This document shows, one piece after another, positions 16,266 through 26,296 of a stretch of 64,000 bases of DNA; positions within the stretch are counted from its first letter, which is position 1; every line of letters begins with the position of its first letter. The position numbers and the translations under genes were made by a program. The notes under the pieces were generated by a model. It did not search any database, was not told the origin of the DNA, and saw only the letters and a list, made by a program, of their open reading frames with translations. Source of the DNA: Gallintestinimicrobium propionicum (lineage in GTDB: Bacteria; Bacillota; Clostridia; Lachnospirales; Lachnospiraceae); the NCBI RefSeq assembly GCF_025567525.1, contig NZ_JAOQJY010000003.1, forward strand, positions 62,001-126,000, given 5' to 3'.

Positions 16266-18689
16266 TTATTCTTTTTTCATAATCCATACTTCGCTGACTG
16301 CCAGCGCCTTTAAGGTATCGTAAACCTCCCAACGGACTTTCAACGTGCCGTCCTGATAGGATTCCTTCGGTAGGTCGTATTCCCAGAACGGCTCTCTTCC
16401 CGCCTCGATCTCCCGGCGGACAGATTTTCCGTTCGGATTCTGCGCAATCCGATCTGCCAGCAGAACTTTTCCGGCACGGATATTGACCAGCGTTTCATCC
16501 TTCAGCGCGGTCTGTCCCATAAATGCCCGGAAAAATGAATTCGGATAAAATACCTTCATCCCATAAGAAGCTTCCGGATCAAGTCCGGTAAACGTCATTT
16601 CCAGCGGCGTTCCATACAGCACCGTCACATTCAGCGCCCAGGTCAGCGGCATCGGGAACTCGTGGTACCAGCCGTCGATCTCATGCAGCAGGCCGACCAT
16701 TGTATACACGCTGTGATCGATGAATGGAGTTTTTAAATATCCGGGATCTTCCTCCCAGCTGTGCCATACGGAAACATGTGAAAAGCCTTCGTAAGTGCCG
16801 GGCGCGCAAAACTGATTTCCGTCGCCGGGATCCTGACGCAGGTTCAGCTGATGCAGCGCTGCGCATCTGTTCTTTTCATTCTGCATCTTTTCAATCCGCT
16901 TAAAGCTCTGCATCAAATACTGATAATCGTTTAACGGCATGCTTCTCGTCTGCAGGTACGCGCCGCGAATCCAGCACTGCCCGCCGTGATGGTTTTCGGT
17001 CAGCTGAATACCGCACAAATTCCGCAGGCTGTCTGCCAGCTTCAGCATTTCAAACAGCACATTCTCCGCCGCCGGAACGTCCCTGGAAAGATTCAGGATC
17101 GTCCGCGCCTCCCGGATAACTGCTTCGCTTCCGGTAATATCCGCCAGGTCGAGCACCGCACGCGCCTGCTGCTCCAGCTCCTGATCCTTCGCATATTTCT
17201 GTTTCGTCCAGTAATCCGTCAGAATCCGCAGCTTTAACATCTGATAGCGGTAATTGTTTTTCACCTGTTTCGATACGGTTTTATCGAATGCTGTAAAGGA
17301 TTCATACAGTGCATCGATTCCGTCGTTTTCCAGAACCGGGCCATCCCAGTTATGCTCCACGTCCATCAAAAATTCCGCAACCTGCTCAGAGGTTTCCGAA
17401 TCGATAAACAGGTTTGCATAATCCGCCATCGTTTCCTCTGCCGCCACCGAGCTGTCAAAATCCTGATCCGCCCAGAGGATCTTGTTGACGTCGTCATGGA
17501 TACCCTCGGAATAGGTGATCGAACCGATGGTATACGGCTCTAACATATTGTGAATCGCTTTCATTTTTTCCGGACGCGCATTGTAGCCCTCCCGTCCGCT
17601 CGTCAGTGCAAACGCCATATCCCAGTTTTCCACCGGGAACTGACAGTTCGAATTGTGGGAAATATCCGGATAGTTCCGAATGTTTTCACGATATTTTTCG
17701 GGAAGCTTCTCATACAGCTCTTCGATGCTGTCCTGCTCCCAGGGCGCAAAGCACACGCCGCAAATCCAGTCCGGCTCCTTTGCGATTTCTTCATAAAAAG
17801 CATCGTACCAGCCAGGCTCCGGCTGAAAATGCTGCGGTGCAACCCACACGCCCGCTTCCGGATGATATTCGTGCAGAATTTCCACAAAATGCTCTGTCAG
17901 ACGCATCGCATCCGTCGGCCAGAGGGAACCGTGATCCCCCAGCGGAACCAGCATTGCATCCAGATAAGGAATTGCAGAAAAGACCCTCCGGCGTTCTTCC
18001 ATCTCCCGGTCGATGCACCCAAAATCATGATAATCGCGTCCGACATTCGGATACCACAACCAGACGTCCATGCCATAGGAATGAATGATTTTGGAAACCT
18101 CGCACATCAGCTCCATCGGATCTTCCGGGAAAAGTGCGGAATACAAACGGTCGTCCGTCTTCGGCGGAAGCAGCTCGATGGCGTTTGCTCCGAACAGCGC
18201 CAGATCCTCGATATACGCCTCGAATTCCTTTTTTGACCATGCGCCGTAGGTATTGTTTTTGTCCCGGTAGCCCAGCTGATGTCCCCGCAGCGGATACTGC
18301 GGCGTCATGCTCAGGCTGTCCAGCTCGTCCGGAATTTCAATGCTGCCTTTTTTTACAATTGCTTTTCTCAAAAGCCGCGCCATTCCGTAAAACTCGCCGC
18401 GCTCGTCTTTTCCGAGCACAACGATGCGCCCGCTGCCGTCCGGGTTGTCGATGACCCGGATCCGGAATCCCTCTTTGCCCGGCACAGTGATGCCGTCAAA
18501 CAGCGCTTTGACCTCCTCGCTGCAGCTGTCCTCTTTATAAAACTCTATGCTGATTTTTCCAGACGTTTTAGACTGCAGTAAAGAAACACCGCTTCGTTTT
18601 TTTAAATTTTTGCAAAATACGTCCGCAGTCTTTTTTTCCAGAGCAGTCTGAAGCTGCGGTTTGTATACAACAGCTGATATGATTTTCAT
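16266..18689 (-). CDS. Glycosidase-like TIM barrel protein, uncharacterised
   Basis: An 807-residue protein without a visible signal peptide. The first 125 residues (GRIVVLGKDERGEFYGMARLLRKAI) look like the alpha/beta domain that precedes the barrel in GH20, GH67, GH84 and GH115 enzymes. From about residue 130 a barrel begins with YPLRGHQLGYRDKNNTYG and FGANAIELLPP. The C-terminal 350 residues are helical and end in a beta domain. I cannot name the catalytic residues with confidence. It lies 19 bases after a GH20 gene and is probably intracellular, finishing breakdown of a related glycan. Start at 18689 chosen for GGAGAGAAAG. The 82 extra upstream residues of the frame overlap the GH20 gene. 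Confidence 0.72.
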   Translation of the reverse strand: MKIISAVVYKPQLQTALEKKTADVFCKNLKKRSGVSLLQSKTSGKISIEFYKEDSCSEEVKALFDGITVPGKEGFRIRVIDNPDGSGRIVVLGKDERGEFYGMARLLRKAIVKKGSIEIPDELDSLSMTPQYPLRGHQLGYRDKNNTYGAWSKKEFEAYIEDLALFGANAIELLPPKTDDRLYSALFPEDPMELMCEVSKIIHSYGMDVWLWYPNVGRDYHDFGCIDREMEERRRVFSAIPYLDAMLVPLGDHGSLWPTDAMRLTEHFVEILHEYHPEAGVWVAPQHFQPEPGWYDAFYEEIAKEPDWICGVCFAPWEQDSIEELYEKLPEKYRENIRNYPDISHNSNCQFPVENWDMAFALTSGREGYNARPEKMKAIHNMLEPYTIGSITYSEGIHDDVNKILWADQDFDSSVAAEETMADYANLFIDSETSEQVAEFLMDVEHNWDGPVLENDGIDALYESFTAFDKTVSKQVKNNYRYQMLKLRILTDYWTKQKYAKDQELEQQARAVLDLADITGSEAVIREARTILNLSRDVPAAENVLFEMLKLADSLRNLCGIQLTENHHGGQCWIRGAYLQTRSMPLNDYQYLMQSFKRIEKMQNEKNRCAALHQLNLRQDPGDGNQFCAPGTYEGFSHVSVWHSWEEDPGYLKTPFIDHSVYTMVGLLHEIDGWYHEFPMPLTWALNVTVLYGTPLEMTFTGLDPEASYGMKVFYPNSFFRAFMGQTALKDETLVNIRAGKVLLADRIAQNPNGKSVRREIEAGREPFWEYDLPKESYQDGTLKVRWEVYDTLKALAVSEVWIMKKE

Positions 18690-18708
18690 TTTCTTTCTCT
18701 CCTTTTCT

Positions 18709-21180
18709 TTATTTCCACAACTTCCGTGCCAGGATGTCCAGCGGCTCTGCGAACCGCTCAAACAGCCCGTCCTCCGTAATTTCATTTCCATCCTGCGATG
18801 CATAATCGTTCCACAGCATGTAGCAGGCTCCCAGCGTCCGGCTCGACCACCGCGGAAGCTCCCAGGTTCGCTCCTGCGTTTCGAAAACGTTCGGCTGCCA
18901 CTTTTTTTCCAGAAAATCCAGATCCAGACGGTCATAGCCGCCGCCCGGAATCAGGTACAGACTGCTGCTCAGCGAATTGATGACGGAAAATCCGGCATCA
19001 TACATTTCCTGCGGATCTGTCCAGTCCGTATCCCATACCTGCAGCTGGATTTTTCTGGAAAGCCCCGAATAATCCTGTCCGGTCTTCGACAGGCTGCCCC
19101 ACATGCGGATCGTCTTTTCCGGCGCTGCCTCCGCCACATAGTCCGAAAGCGCTTTCATATAATCCACAAAGGCTTTCTGATTCCCAAAATACTCGTCCAT
19201 GCCGATATGCACCGTCCCCGTTCTGGAAAAAGCATCCGACTCCGTCAGGTATTCCGACCAGATCGTCTCTGCCAGCTTCTGCGCTGCCGGGTTGGACAAA
19301 TCCAGCTGATCGACACTCTCCGGGTCACCGGAAAGCCCAAGCTTCGGAAATACTTTTGTAAGTGCCAGACTGTGGGCGGGCGTGTCGATTTCCGGCACGA
19401 CCTCAACGCCCATCACCGCAGCGTCCTCGATAAACTGTGCAAATTCTTCTTTGGAATAATACAGATCCTGCGACGTAATCGACTGTCCCGCTTTATTTCT
19501 CACATCCGATTCCAGCCGAAACCCCGCATACAACTGTCGCGCGCCCTCTTTTGTCCCATCGTAATCGCTCTGGGAAATGATCTGATTGTCGTTCAAATGA
19601 ATCTGCAGCGTGTTCATCTGATGCTTTGAAAGCTCTTCTGCAATGCGGTACAGAAGTTCGAGGGAAACCGGTCTGCGCCCTACGTCGATTCCAAAGCCCC
19701 GGACCGGCCACGCCGGATAGTCCCGCAGCACGCCGGCCGGAAGCTGTCCTTCTGATTTCTCCCAAAGCTGTCCAAGCGCCACACACCCCCAGCGCACCCC
19801 GCGCTTCGTGCGCGCTGAAATCGAAATCACGCCCGGACTCTCTGCTTCCAAATTCAGTTCATACCCCTCGTCCCCAAGCGTCTGTGTCCATTCTTTCCCG
19901 TCCCCGACAGCCTTCCGAAAGTTCAGGACGATATCTCCTTCCGCTGGTTTTTCTGTATCCGCCAGCTTCTCAACCGATACGTCCTGCAGCAACTGTCCGG
20001 AAAGCTCCGTTGCAAAAAGCTGTGCCGTCCGCTCCAGCTCCTCGTCCCGGTACACGACCCGTATGAAACGGGTTGTCCAGTCAGAGTGGGCCGCTCCAGT
20101 GGACGCGCCACCGGGCTTCCATTCCATCGCGGTGAAGCCCTTTGGAAGGGTCCCTGCCGAGAGGGCTTCCGGTACTTCCTCCCGTTCTCGGTCCACTTCC
20201 ACCCTCTCCGATGCCGGAATCTTTGTCTGTATTCCCGGCAGTTCCTGCATTTCTCCGTCTTTTTCCAGAATAAATCCAAGCTCAACCTGCGTATCCGCGA
20301 TCGTGTCCGTGATTTTTCCGTCCATATTTACCAGCACATCATAATCCGCCCCGCCAAAGGAAATGCTGTACGGCTCCGGCACCGTTGGGAGCTCCAGCGT
20401 TCTGCGGCTCCCAGCTTCAATCACAGGTGTTTCAACCACAAAACAATCCTCCAACTGTCCGTACACTTCCAGCTCCTGTACCGAGACGTTCTGATAATAC
20501 AGGCTTAAATCGCTTTCCTCTTTCAAAACGTCCGTCACATGCAGACGAAAATACCGCGCCTCTACAGGCTCATTCAACACAATCTGCTGCTCTTTTTGCT
20601 CCGGCGCCTCTTCAAAAACAGACGCCTGCTGCCAGTTCTCTTTATCCTGGGAATATTCCAGCGCATAGCTTTTCGCATTCGTCCGTTCCCAGTATATCCG
20701 AACTGCACCGATGCTGACCGGTTCTCCAAAATCCGCCATCAGCCAGTGATCGTTGTTTTCCCAATCGTTTTCCGACGACCAGCGCAGAGTTTCGTCCGTA
20801 TGATTTCCGTCCCCCGCATACATCGCCCGAAAGTCCCTGCCTTCCTCGCTGTCCGCTGTCAGCTTCGCTTTTTTCTGTAAAATAAGATTTTCCCCAACGG
20901 TTTCTACCGTCAATCCGGCGTCACATTCTTCCGCACTCCATACCTGCCATAACGGCTGCTCTTTCTCAGAAATTTCTGTCATGCTTTGAGAAACAGCTGA
21001 CATTCCGAGCACTCCGGCAGCAAGCACTGTAACCTGAAGGAATTTTGACACACGGACTGCGTGCCTGCCATTGGCATGCCGCCTGCCCACCGATTTGTCG
21101 CCTGCAGATTTTCCATCTTCCAGTCTGCGATCCGCGTGCAGCAACCTTCCGCTGTCTTTTCCCGTTTTTTTCTCTTTCAT
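18709..21180 (-). CDS. Secreted GH20 beta-N-acetylhexosaminidase with F5/8C domain
   Basis: An 823-residue exported enzyme. A long basic N-terminus precedes a hydrophobic segment (about residues 47-67, FLQVTVLAAGVLGMSAVSQS) that is a signal or anchor. A discoidin-like F5/8 type C domain follows (about 85-240; ALEYSQDKENWQQA, ARYFRLHVTD). A GH20b-like domain leads to the barrel (GFGIDVGRRPVSLELLYRI). The substrate-assisted catalytic Asp-Glu pair is visible in HIGMDEYFG (about residue 665). It should release terminal GlcNAc or GalNAc from a surface or host glycan. Upstream lies yfhO at 37 bases. The ATG at 21180 has only a weak binding site. Confidence 0.85.
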   Translation of the reverse strand: MKEKKTGKDSGRLLHADRRLEDGKSAGDKSVGRRHANGRHAVRVSKFLQVTVLAAGVLGMSAVSQSMTEISEKEQPLWQVWSAEECDAGLTVETVGENLILQKKAKLTADSEEGRDFRAMYAGDGNHTDETLRWSSENDWENNDHWLMADFGEPVSIGAVRIYWERTNAKSYALEYSQDKENWQQASVFEEAPEQKEQQIVLNEPVEARYFRLHVTDVLKEESDLSLYYQNVSVQELEVYGQLEDCFVVETPVIEAGSRRTLELPTVPEPYSISFGGADYDVLVNMDGKITDTIADTQVELGFILEKDGEMQELPGIQTKIPASERVEVDREREEVPEALSAGTLPKGFTAMEWKPGGASTGAAHSDWTTRFIRVVYRDEELERTAQLFATELSGQLLQDVSVEKLADTEKPAEGDIVLNFRKAVGDGKEWTQTLGDEGYELNLEAESPGVISISARTKRGVRWGCVALGQLWEKSEGQLPAGVLRDYPAWPVRGFGIDVGRRPVSLELLYRIAEELSKHQMNTLQIHLNDNQIISQSDYDGTKEGARQLYAGFRLESDVRNKAGQSITSQDLYYSKEEFAQFIEDAAVMGVEVVPEIDTPAHSLALTKVFPKLGLSGDPESVDQLDLSNPAAQKLAETIWSEYLTESDAFSRTGTVHIGMDEYFGNQKAFVDYMKALSDYVAEAAPEKTIRMWGSLSKTGQDYSGLSRKIQLQVWDTDWTDPQEMYDAGFSVINSLSSSLYLIPGGGYDRLDLDFLEKKWQPNVFETQERTWELPRWSSRTLGACYMLWNDYASQDGNEITEDGLFERFAEPLDILARKLWK

Positions 21181-21217
21181 GCCATCCCAGAACCCTTTCC
21201 AGTCCGATTTCTATCTA

Positions 21218-24001
21218 CTATCCGAAAAATTTCATCACGATTTTTCCAGTCAGAGAAACGACCATTCCAATCGTGGGAACCACATAGATTCCTGCAAAAA
21301 AGACTCCCAACAGCAGCCGATACAGCATACCGAAGCATTTTTCAGCCTTCCCCTTCTGCTCTGCTGCAATTTTCCATCCCGCCTCAGCTTTTCGCCTCGC
21401 AAAAAACAGAATCAACAGGAATGCAAACCCCAATATGCTGATACCAACCCCAGCTTTCAGTCCCGGTTCCTCAAACGAAAATACAATTTTATTTTCGCCC
21501 TCTGCCAATGTTATCCCCAGAAAGCCGCCAAGTATCGGCTCGATATCCACAGCTTTCCCGTTTTGTATACACTTCCATCCGTCTATCGCAACGAACGGAA
21601 CAAATAACGTTTCTCCCTCTGCCGCAGACACACTCACATGAATTTGTGCATTGCGCTCTGAAATGGAACATTCTGACGGCTGCAGGATTCTGGCGGTTCC
21701 TGACTGCAGCGCCGCCTGCCATGCATTCTCATGCAGCGCACCAAGCTCCATCTCCTGTGCTGCGACCAGCGTCCCCATCCGGTCGGTAACAGAAATCATC
21801 ACCTCCTGCGCTTCAAAAGTTCCCAACCAAATCAGCCGATGTGCACTCGCCATCTGGTTTTTCTCCGGAATTTCAACCGGCTCACCGTTGACTGAAACAA
21901 AAATTTCATCCGCGCTTCTTCCTGCATCCAGATACAAAAGCTGTTTGTCCGTCACAGAAATACAAAGCGTTCCATCCTCCAAAACAAGCTCCTGAGCCGG
22001 GAAAACTTCCATGATATTCGTATACTCTTTCGAACCGGTCGTCACATCCACGCTCTGCTCTTCTTCAGAAGTCTGTCGATGTTTCGTTTCAACATCCTCT
22101 GCAGACAGAAGCTCTGCCCAGGCACGCTGATTGGAAAGTACGCTGCCGCTGCCCGACTGCCCCAAAGCTTCCTTTGAGAATACAAACACATTGCGCAGCA
22201 TTGTATCGGAAATTTCCGTTCCGCCGACGGCACGCACCGAAACCCAGGGTGCAAGATAACCGAGACTTTCCAAAACCGCCTTTGTCTGTTTGCTTTCGGT
22301 CGGAAAGTATCCGCTGATCGAGCCTTTCCGGTCCACCAATGCAGCGTTGATCGGAAAATCGTCCCGATCTGCCTCACGCGCAAGCAGCCACGAAGGCTCT
22401 GCGGATGCAGCGTTTTCATTATCCGCCTGCTTTGCAATTTCTGTCATCTGTCGGTACGCCGCTTCATTTTCCTGTCGAACCGCATAATCTGGCGGCAGTA
22501 AAATCATTGTATACACACAAAAGCCGCCAACAAGTGCTCCAAGCACCGCCATTCCCGGGAACCCTGCCCCTCCTGTTTTTTCCCCGGAGGTCTTTGCATG
22601 CAGCACCTTTTGTCCGCACCACGCCGATACTCCAACAAGCAGCAATACAACCGCTGTCACAGCGGTTTCTTTCGGACACACCTTGCTGATCGCCAGCGAG
22701 GAAAACGCCTGCACCAGACGCTCTTCCCAAATGAGTGTCAGGCATACAGCGCCCAATGCGGATACAGCCGAAGCAACCAGCAGGAGCACACAGCGCAGGC
22801 GGAGCCCTGCCGGATGTTTGCAGATATTTTCTGTACGAAAACCATCCGCATCGCGCTCCTTTCTCACCGCCACAAGTGCCGCCATGCTCAGCACCGCCAT
22901 GTACCCATAGCGCACCGGGAAGCACACATAGGACCCCATATGCCACAGGAGGTTAGCCGGTTCCAGCAATACCGTCAGCCACAAAAATCCCGTCAGATAC
23001 AGCCAGAACCGTTCTGCAGCGCTGTGCGTTTCCTGTTCCGCAGCGCTGCGCCTTTGGCGTTTCCGGAAACATCCCGAGGCAAACAGAAGCCCGATCAGTA
23101 CCGGATTTGCAATCTGGAACAGCCTCTCAAACAAATCATCCAAACCATGCCGTTTCATCACACCGAAATAGGACAGATTTTCCCCGGAACGCGCGGACTG
23201 CAAAAGCAGAATCGCAGACGGGAGCAGAACCGTCGCCGAAATACAAATTCCGATCAACGTATCAATTCCCATACACCCCATTTTTCGGGTACGGTTTTCT
23301 TTTCTCTCACAGGTGTAGAGCCAGATCGCCCCGGCAAAAAGTGAAAACAGAAGCGTCATAAACCCGAGCTGAATGGACAACATCAGCTGCCATGCGAGCA
23401 AAACAGTGTACCAGCCGCCCTTTTTCTCCCGCAGCAAACGCAAAAGCGCCAGGCAAAACAGCGGAAAAATCACCGGAAAAATCATCCACTTGATGATCTG
23501 ATAGTTATATGCCATGTACCCGCAGCACGCGTAGCAAACGGCGAGCGCAACATTCTGAAAGCGTCTGCCCGATGCTGTTTTTTCCAGAAAAATATGCGCT
23601 GTAACCGCCGATGCAGTGCTGTAAAGCAGCACCAGCACATTGACCGCCTGATAAATTCTGTCCCGCCCAAACAATAGCAAAACATAGTTAAACGGATTGA
23701 GCACCTCATTGATCGTATCCGCATACAGATTCGCCCCGCCGGAAACGCTAAAGTCCAGAAACAGATTTTTCTGTCCTGTCACAACATCGTAAAAATGATA
23801 CAAAAGCGGCAGATACTGGGAATATAAATCCGTGATCGCCACTGATCCATCCCCGAATGGATACATTTTTTTATAAGAAAAAAGCAGGCAAAACAGCGCC
23901 ACACTGCAAAGTGCAGTAAGCGCCGTCGCCTGCCATGTTTCACGGGATTCTTTTTTCAGTTTTCCATGCCAGAATACTCTTTGGTCTGTCCGATTTTCCA
24001 T
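21218..24001 (-). CDS. YfhO family membrane protein
   Basis: A 927-residue polytopic protein with about 12 membrane segments followed by a C-terminal outside domain and a final helix. The opening YPFGDGSVAITDLYSQYLPLLYHFYDV and LLDFSVSGGANLYADTI-like stretch are the YfhO hallmark. In Bacillus, YfhO works with CsbB to add GlcNAc to lipoteichoic acid, acting as a GT-C glycosyltransferase outside the membrane. A CsbB-like enzyme is encoded at 57035-57961 here, although unlinked. Starts 26 bases after the GT-C gene, with GGAG eight bases before the ATG. Probably in one operon with the following GH20 gene. Confidence 0.85.
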   Translation of the reverse strand: MENRTDQRVFWHGKLKKESRETWQATALTALCSVALFCLLFSYKKMYPFGDGSVAITDLYSQYLPLLYHFYDVVTGQKNLFLDFSVSGGANLYADTINEVLNPFNYVLLLFGRDRIYQAVNVLVLLYSTASAVTAHIFLEKTASGRRFQNVALAVCYACCGYMAYNYQIIKWMIFPVIFPLFCLALLRLLREKKGGWYTVLLAWQLMLSIQLGFMTLLFSLFAGAIWLYTCERKENRTRKMGCMGIDTLIGICISATVLLPSAILLLQSARSGENLSYFGVMKRHGLDDLFERLFQIANPVLIGLLFASGCFRKRQRRSAAEQETHSAAERFWLYLTGFLWLTVLLEPANLLWHMGSYVCFPVRYGYMAVLSMAALVAVRKERDADGFRTENICKHPAGLRLRCVLLLVASAVSALGAVCLTLIWEERLVQAFSSLAISKVCPKETAVTAVVLLLVGVSAWCGQKVLHAKTSGEKTGGAGFPGMAVLGALVGGFCVYTMILLPPDYAVRQENEAAYRQMTEIAKQADNENAASAEPSWLLAREADRDDFPINAALVDRKGSISGYFPTESKQTKAVLESLGYLAPWVSVRAVGGTEISDTMLRNVFVFSKEALGQSGSGSVLSNQRAWAELLSAEDVETKHRQTSEEEQSVDVTTGSKEYTNIMEVFPAQELVLEDGTLCISVTDKQLLYLDAGRSADEIFVSVNGEPVEIPEKNQMASAHRLIWLGTFEAQEVMISVTDRMGTLVAAQEMELGALHENAWQAALQSGTARILQPSECSISERNAQIHVSVSAAEGETLFVPFVAIDGWKCIQNGKAVDIEPILGGFLGITLAEGENKIVFSFEEPGLKAGVGISILGFAFLLILFFARRKAEAGWKIAAEQKGKAEKCFGMLYRLLLGVFFAGIYVVPTIGMVVSLTGKIVMKFFG

Positions 24002-24027
24002 TCAGATTTCTCCGTACTCTATCTTCC

Positions 24028-25494
24028 TTAAAGCAGACACCACACTGCCGTCATCGCCGTGCTCAACAGACAAAATGCCAGCAGCAGTACAAAAAGCATC
24101 TGCGATATTGCTCTTTTCACCGCCGGATGCCCGGTCGCACCGCCCTCCCTGCGCCGCATCTCAAGCTGCTCTTTCGTGCCCTCCTGCCAGATAAATGCCA
24201 GCGCAATCGCCGGAAACAGCAGCTCGATTTCCATATATCGAAAATGCATGCTACATTCCTGCGGATAGTCATAGGCAAATTTCAGATACAGGAGCAGGTG
24301 CACAAAATAGCCGACCACAAATAAAATCCGGCTCGCAGAATCGATACCGCAGCGTTTTGCCTGAACGACAAATACACGAATAAATGCCATCCATGCTGTC
24401 AGCGCCAGCAGCGCACCGACCAGCATCAAAAGCACTGCCAGCACCTTTACACTGCGTCCGACGTCCGCCATATCCCATTCGCCCAGCACTGAGGTACGGA
24501 TGATCTGCATCCATACATTATAGCCACAGCCCAGCTTAAACTGACGTAAGTTGTCCAACATTTCCGACGGCACCGGGAACAGGAAACGGTTCAAAACCGG
24601 GACATTTCCGGTGTACTGCCAGGAATCCTCCGGCAGCGTATAAATCCACACGAGGGGCATATGGAACTGAATCCTATTTCGGATATAAAAGCTCATGCCA
24701 AGGGGAATCGAAACTACACCAAACAGAACGTACTGACCGAGCAGCTTCTTTACCGGAACGACGGGAATTGCAGCATTTCGGGTGTTCTCTACGCTGCGTG
24801 CCCTACAATCTCGTCCATTGTCCAGACTTCTTACCAGCATCCAGAGCATCACCGCCGCGATCGGAAAGGCCATCTGCGCGACACTCTGTTTTGTCAACAT
24901 ACCAAGCGCGATGGAAACCGCCAGCTTTAAGATGTTATGCGCCGTCGGAAAGCGACTCCACAAAATCGTATAGTACACACACATCACCGTGAACATCAGG
25001 CTCATACAATCGTTGTTCACGCTTCCGGAAAGCAGCACCAGCGCCGGATGGAAGCAAAACAGCAGCATCACAAAGCGTTTTGCTTTTTCCGTCAGTTCAA
25101 ACTGCTCTGCAATCCGCAAAAGGAACCAGAGAATAAGCAGCGAACAGACAAACGGGACGATCTGGATTGACTCCTCCAGCACATCCGTATTGGAAATAAA
25201 AAGAGAGCAAAGCTTCATCCACAGTGCGCACAGATAATGGTGCAGCGGCGGATGGTTGAACTGATAAACGGTCGTCGGGTCAAAGTCCGGCAGCTTCCAG
25301 TTTTCATATAAATACTGGATATATGCCAGATGTCCGCCTGTCACCGTATGCCCGGCATCCAGATCGATCATCCCGATATCATACTGTCTGTCATAGATCG
25401 TGGAAAAAAGCACATAAAACAGGCGCAGCATACAGCCTGCCGCCAGTATCACATCCATTTTGATCCGATCTGTCCTTTTTTCCACTTTCTCCAT
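24028..25494 (-). CDS. Integral membrane GT-C glycosyltransferase
   Basis: A 488-residue protein with about ten membrane helices. Between helices 1 and 2 it carries an acidic pair DLDAGHT and later NHPPLHHYLCALW, as in ArnT/PMT-like GT-C enzymes that use lipid-linked sugars at the outer face of the membrane. The substrate is unknown. GGGGGAG directly precedes the ATG at 25494, while an ATG 12 bases earlier has no binding site. It is the first gene of the run GT-C, yfhO, GH20, glycosidase-like. The 115 bases between it and lrgB hold an imperfect GCCGTGC/GCACGG stem and no clear promoter. Confidence 0.78.
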   Translation of the reverse strand: MEKVEKRTDRIKMDVILAAGCMLRLFYVLFSTIYDRQYDIGMIDLDAGHTVTGGHLAYIQYLYENWKLPDFDPTTVYQFNHPPLHHYLCALWMKLCSLFISNTDVLEESIQIVPFVCSLLILWFLLRIAEQFELTEKAKRFVMLLFCFHPALVLLSGSVNNDCMSLMFTVMCVYYTILWSRFPTAHNILKLAVSIALGMLTKQSVAQMAFPIAAVMLWMLVRSLDNGRDCRARSVENTRNAAIPVVPVKKLLGQYVLFGVVSIPLGMSFYIRNRIQFHMPLVWIYTLPEDSWQYTGNVPVLNRFLFPVPSEMLDNLRQFKLGCGYNVWMQIIRTSVLGEWDMADVGRSVKVLAVLLMLVGALLALTAWMAFIRVFVVQAKRCGIDSASRILFVVGYFVHLLLYLKFAYDYPQECSMHFRYMEIELLFPAIALAFIWQEGTKEQLEMRRREGGATGHPAVKRAISQMLFVLLLAFCLLSTAMTAVWCLL

Positions 25495-25609
25495 GCTCTC
25501 CCCCATTTCGTGCCCAGCGCTGCAGTAGTTTGACGCTGCGCCGTTCTTACATCCGCGCTATAATTTTTATGCCCGTGCCTCAGTTTTTGACCGCACGGCG
25601 CGGCCAGCT

Positions 25610-26296
25610 TTAATGCATCAAAATCATCGAAAACAGTACGGTAAGGATACCGCAGACACCGATCGCCAGTCCGCTCATGGCGCCCTCTGTTTCTCCCAAC
25701 TCAATCGCCTTGGATGTTCCCACCGCGTGGGAGCATGCGCCGATGGAAATTCCGGCGATCATCGGATCGTTTACCCGGAAAAGTCTGATCAGTGTCGGTG
25801 CAAAAATGCTTCCCAGAATGCCGGTAAAAATAACCGCAACAACGGTAATGGGCACCATTCCTCCGTGTCCCTCTGCAACGCTGACTGCGATGGGTGTCGT
25901 AACGGACTTCGGAATGAGCGAGACTGTCATCGCCTCGTCCATGCCAAACAGCTTACACATCAGCAGCACGCTCCCCATCGATGCAAGAGATCCGCAGGAC
26001 GCACCGACTACGATGGGAAGCCAGTTTTTCTTTAACAGCTCTGCCCGCGTGTAGATCGAAACTGCAAGACATGCCGTTGCAGGTGCGAGGAACATGTTGA
26101 TAAGCGCTCCGCCTTCATTATATTCCTCATACGGAATTTTAAAGATCAGTAAAACGCCGGATACGATCACAATTGCAAGCACAAGGGGATTGCACAGCAC
26201 CAGTCCGGTCTTTTTGCGGATCCAGGTTCCAACCCAGAATGCGGCGATACTTAATCCGATTCCGAAAAACGGAGACATAAACAGTTCATGCATCAT
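25610..26296 (-). CDS. lrgB: LrgB/CidB family protein
   Basis: A 228-residue membrane protein of the LrgB family with about six helices. Conserved stretches are FKIPYEEYNEGGALINMFLAPATACLAV, LIPKSVTTPIAVSV and the C-terminal GACSHAVGTSKAIELGETEGAMSGLAI. With LrgA it has been linked to murein hydrolase control and to pyruvate or glycolate transport. Its ATG overlaps the lrgA stop codon by four bases. Confidence 0.88.
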   Translation of the reverse strand: MMHELFMSPFFGIGLSIAAFWVGTWIRKKTGLVLCNPLVLAIVIVSGVLLIFKIPYEEYNEGGALINMFLAPATACLAVSIYTRAELLKKNWLPIVVGASCGSLASMGSVLLMCKLFGMDEAMTVSLIPKSVTTPIAVSVAEGHGGMVPITVVAVIFTGILGSIFAPTLIRLFRVNDPMIAGISIGACSHAVGTSKAIELGETEGAMSGLAIGVCGILTVLFSMILMH

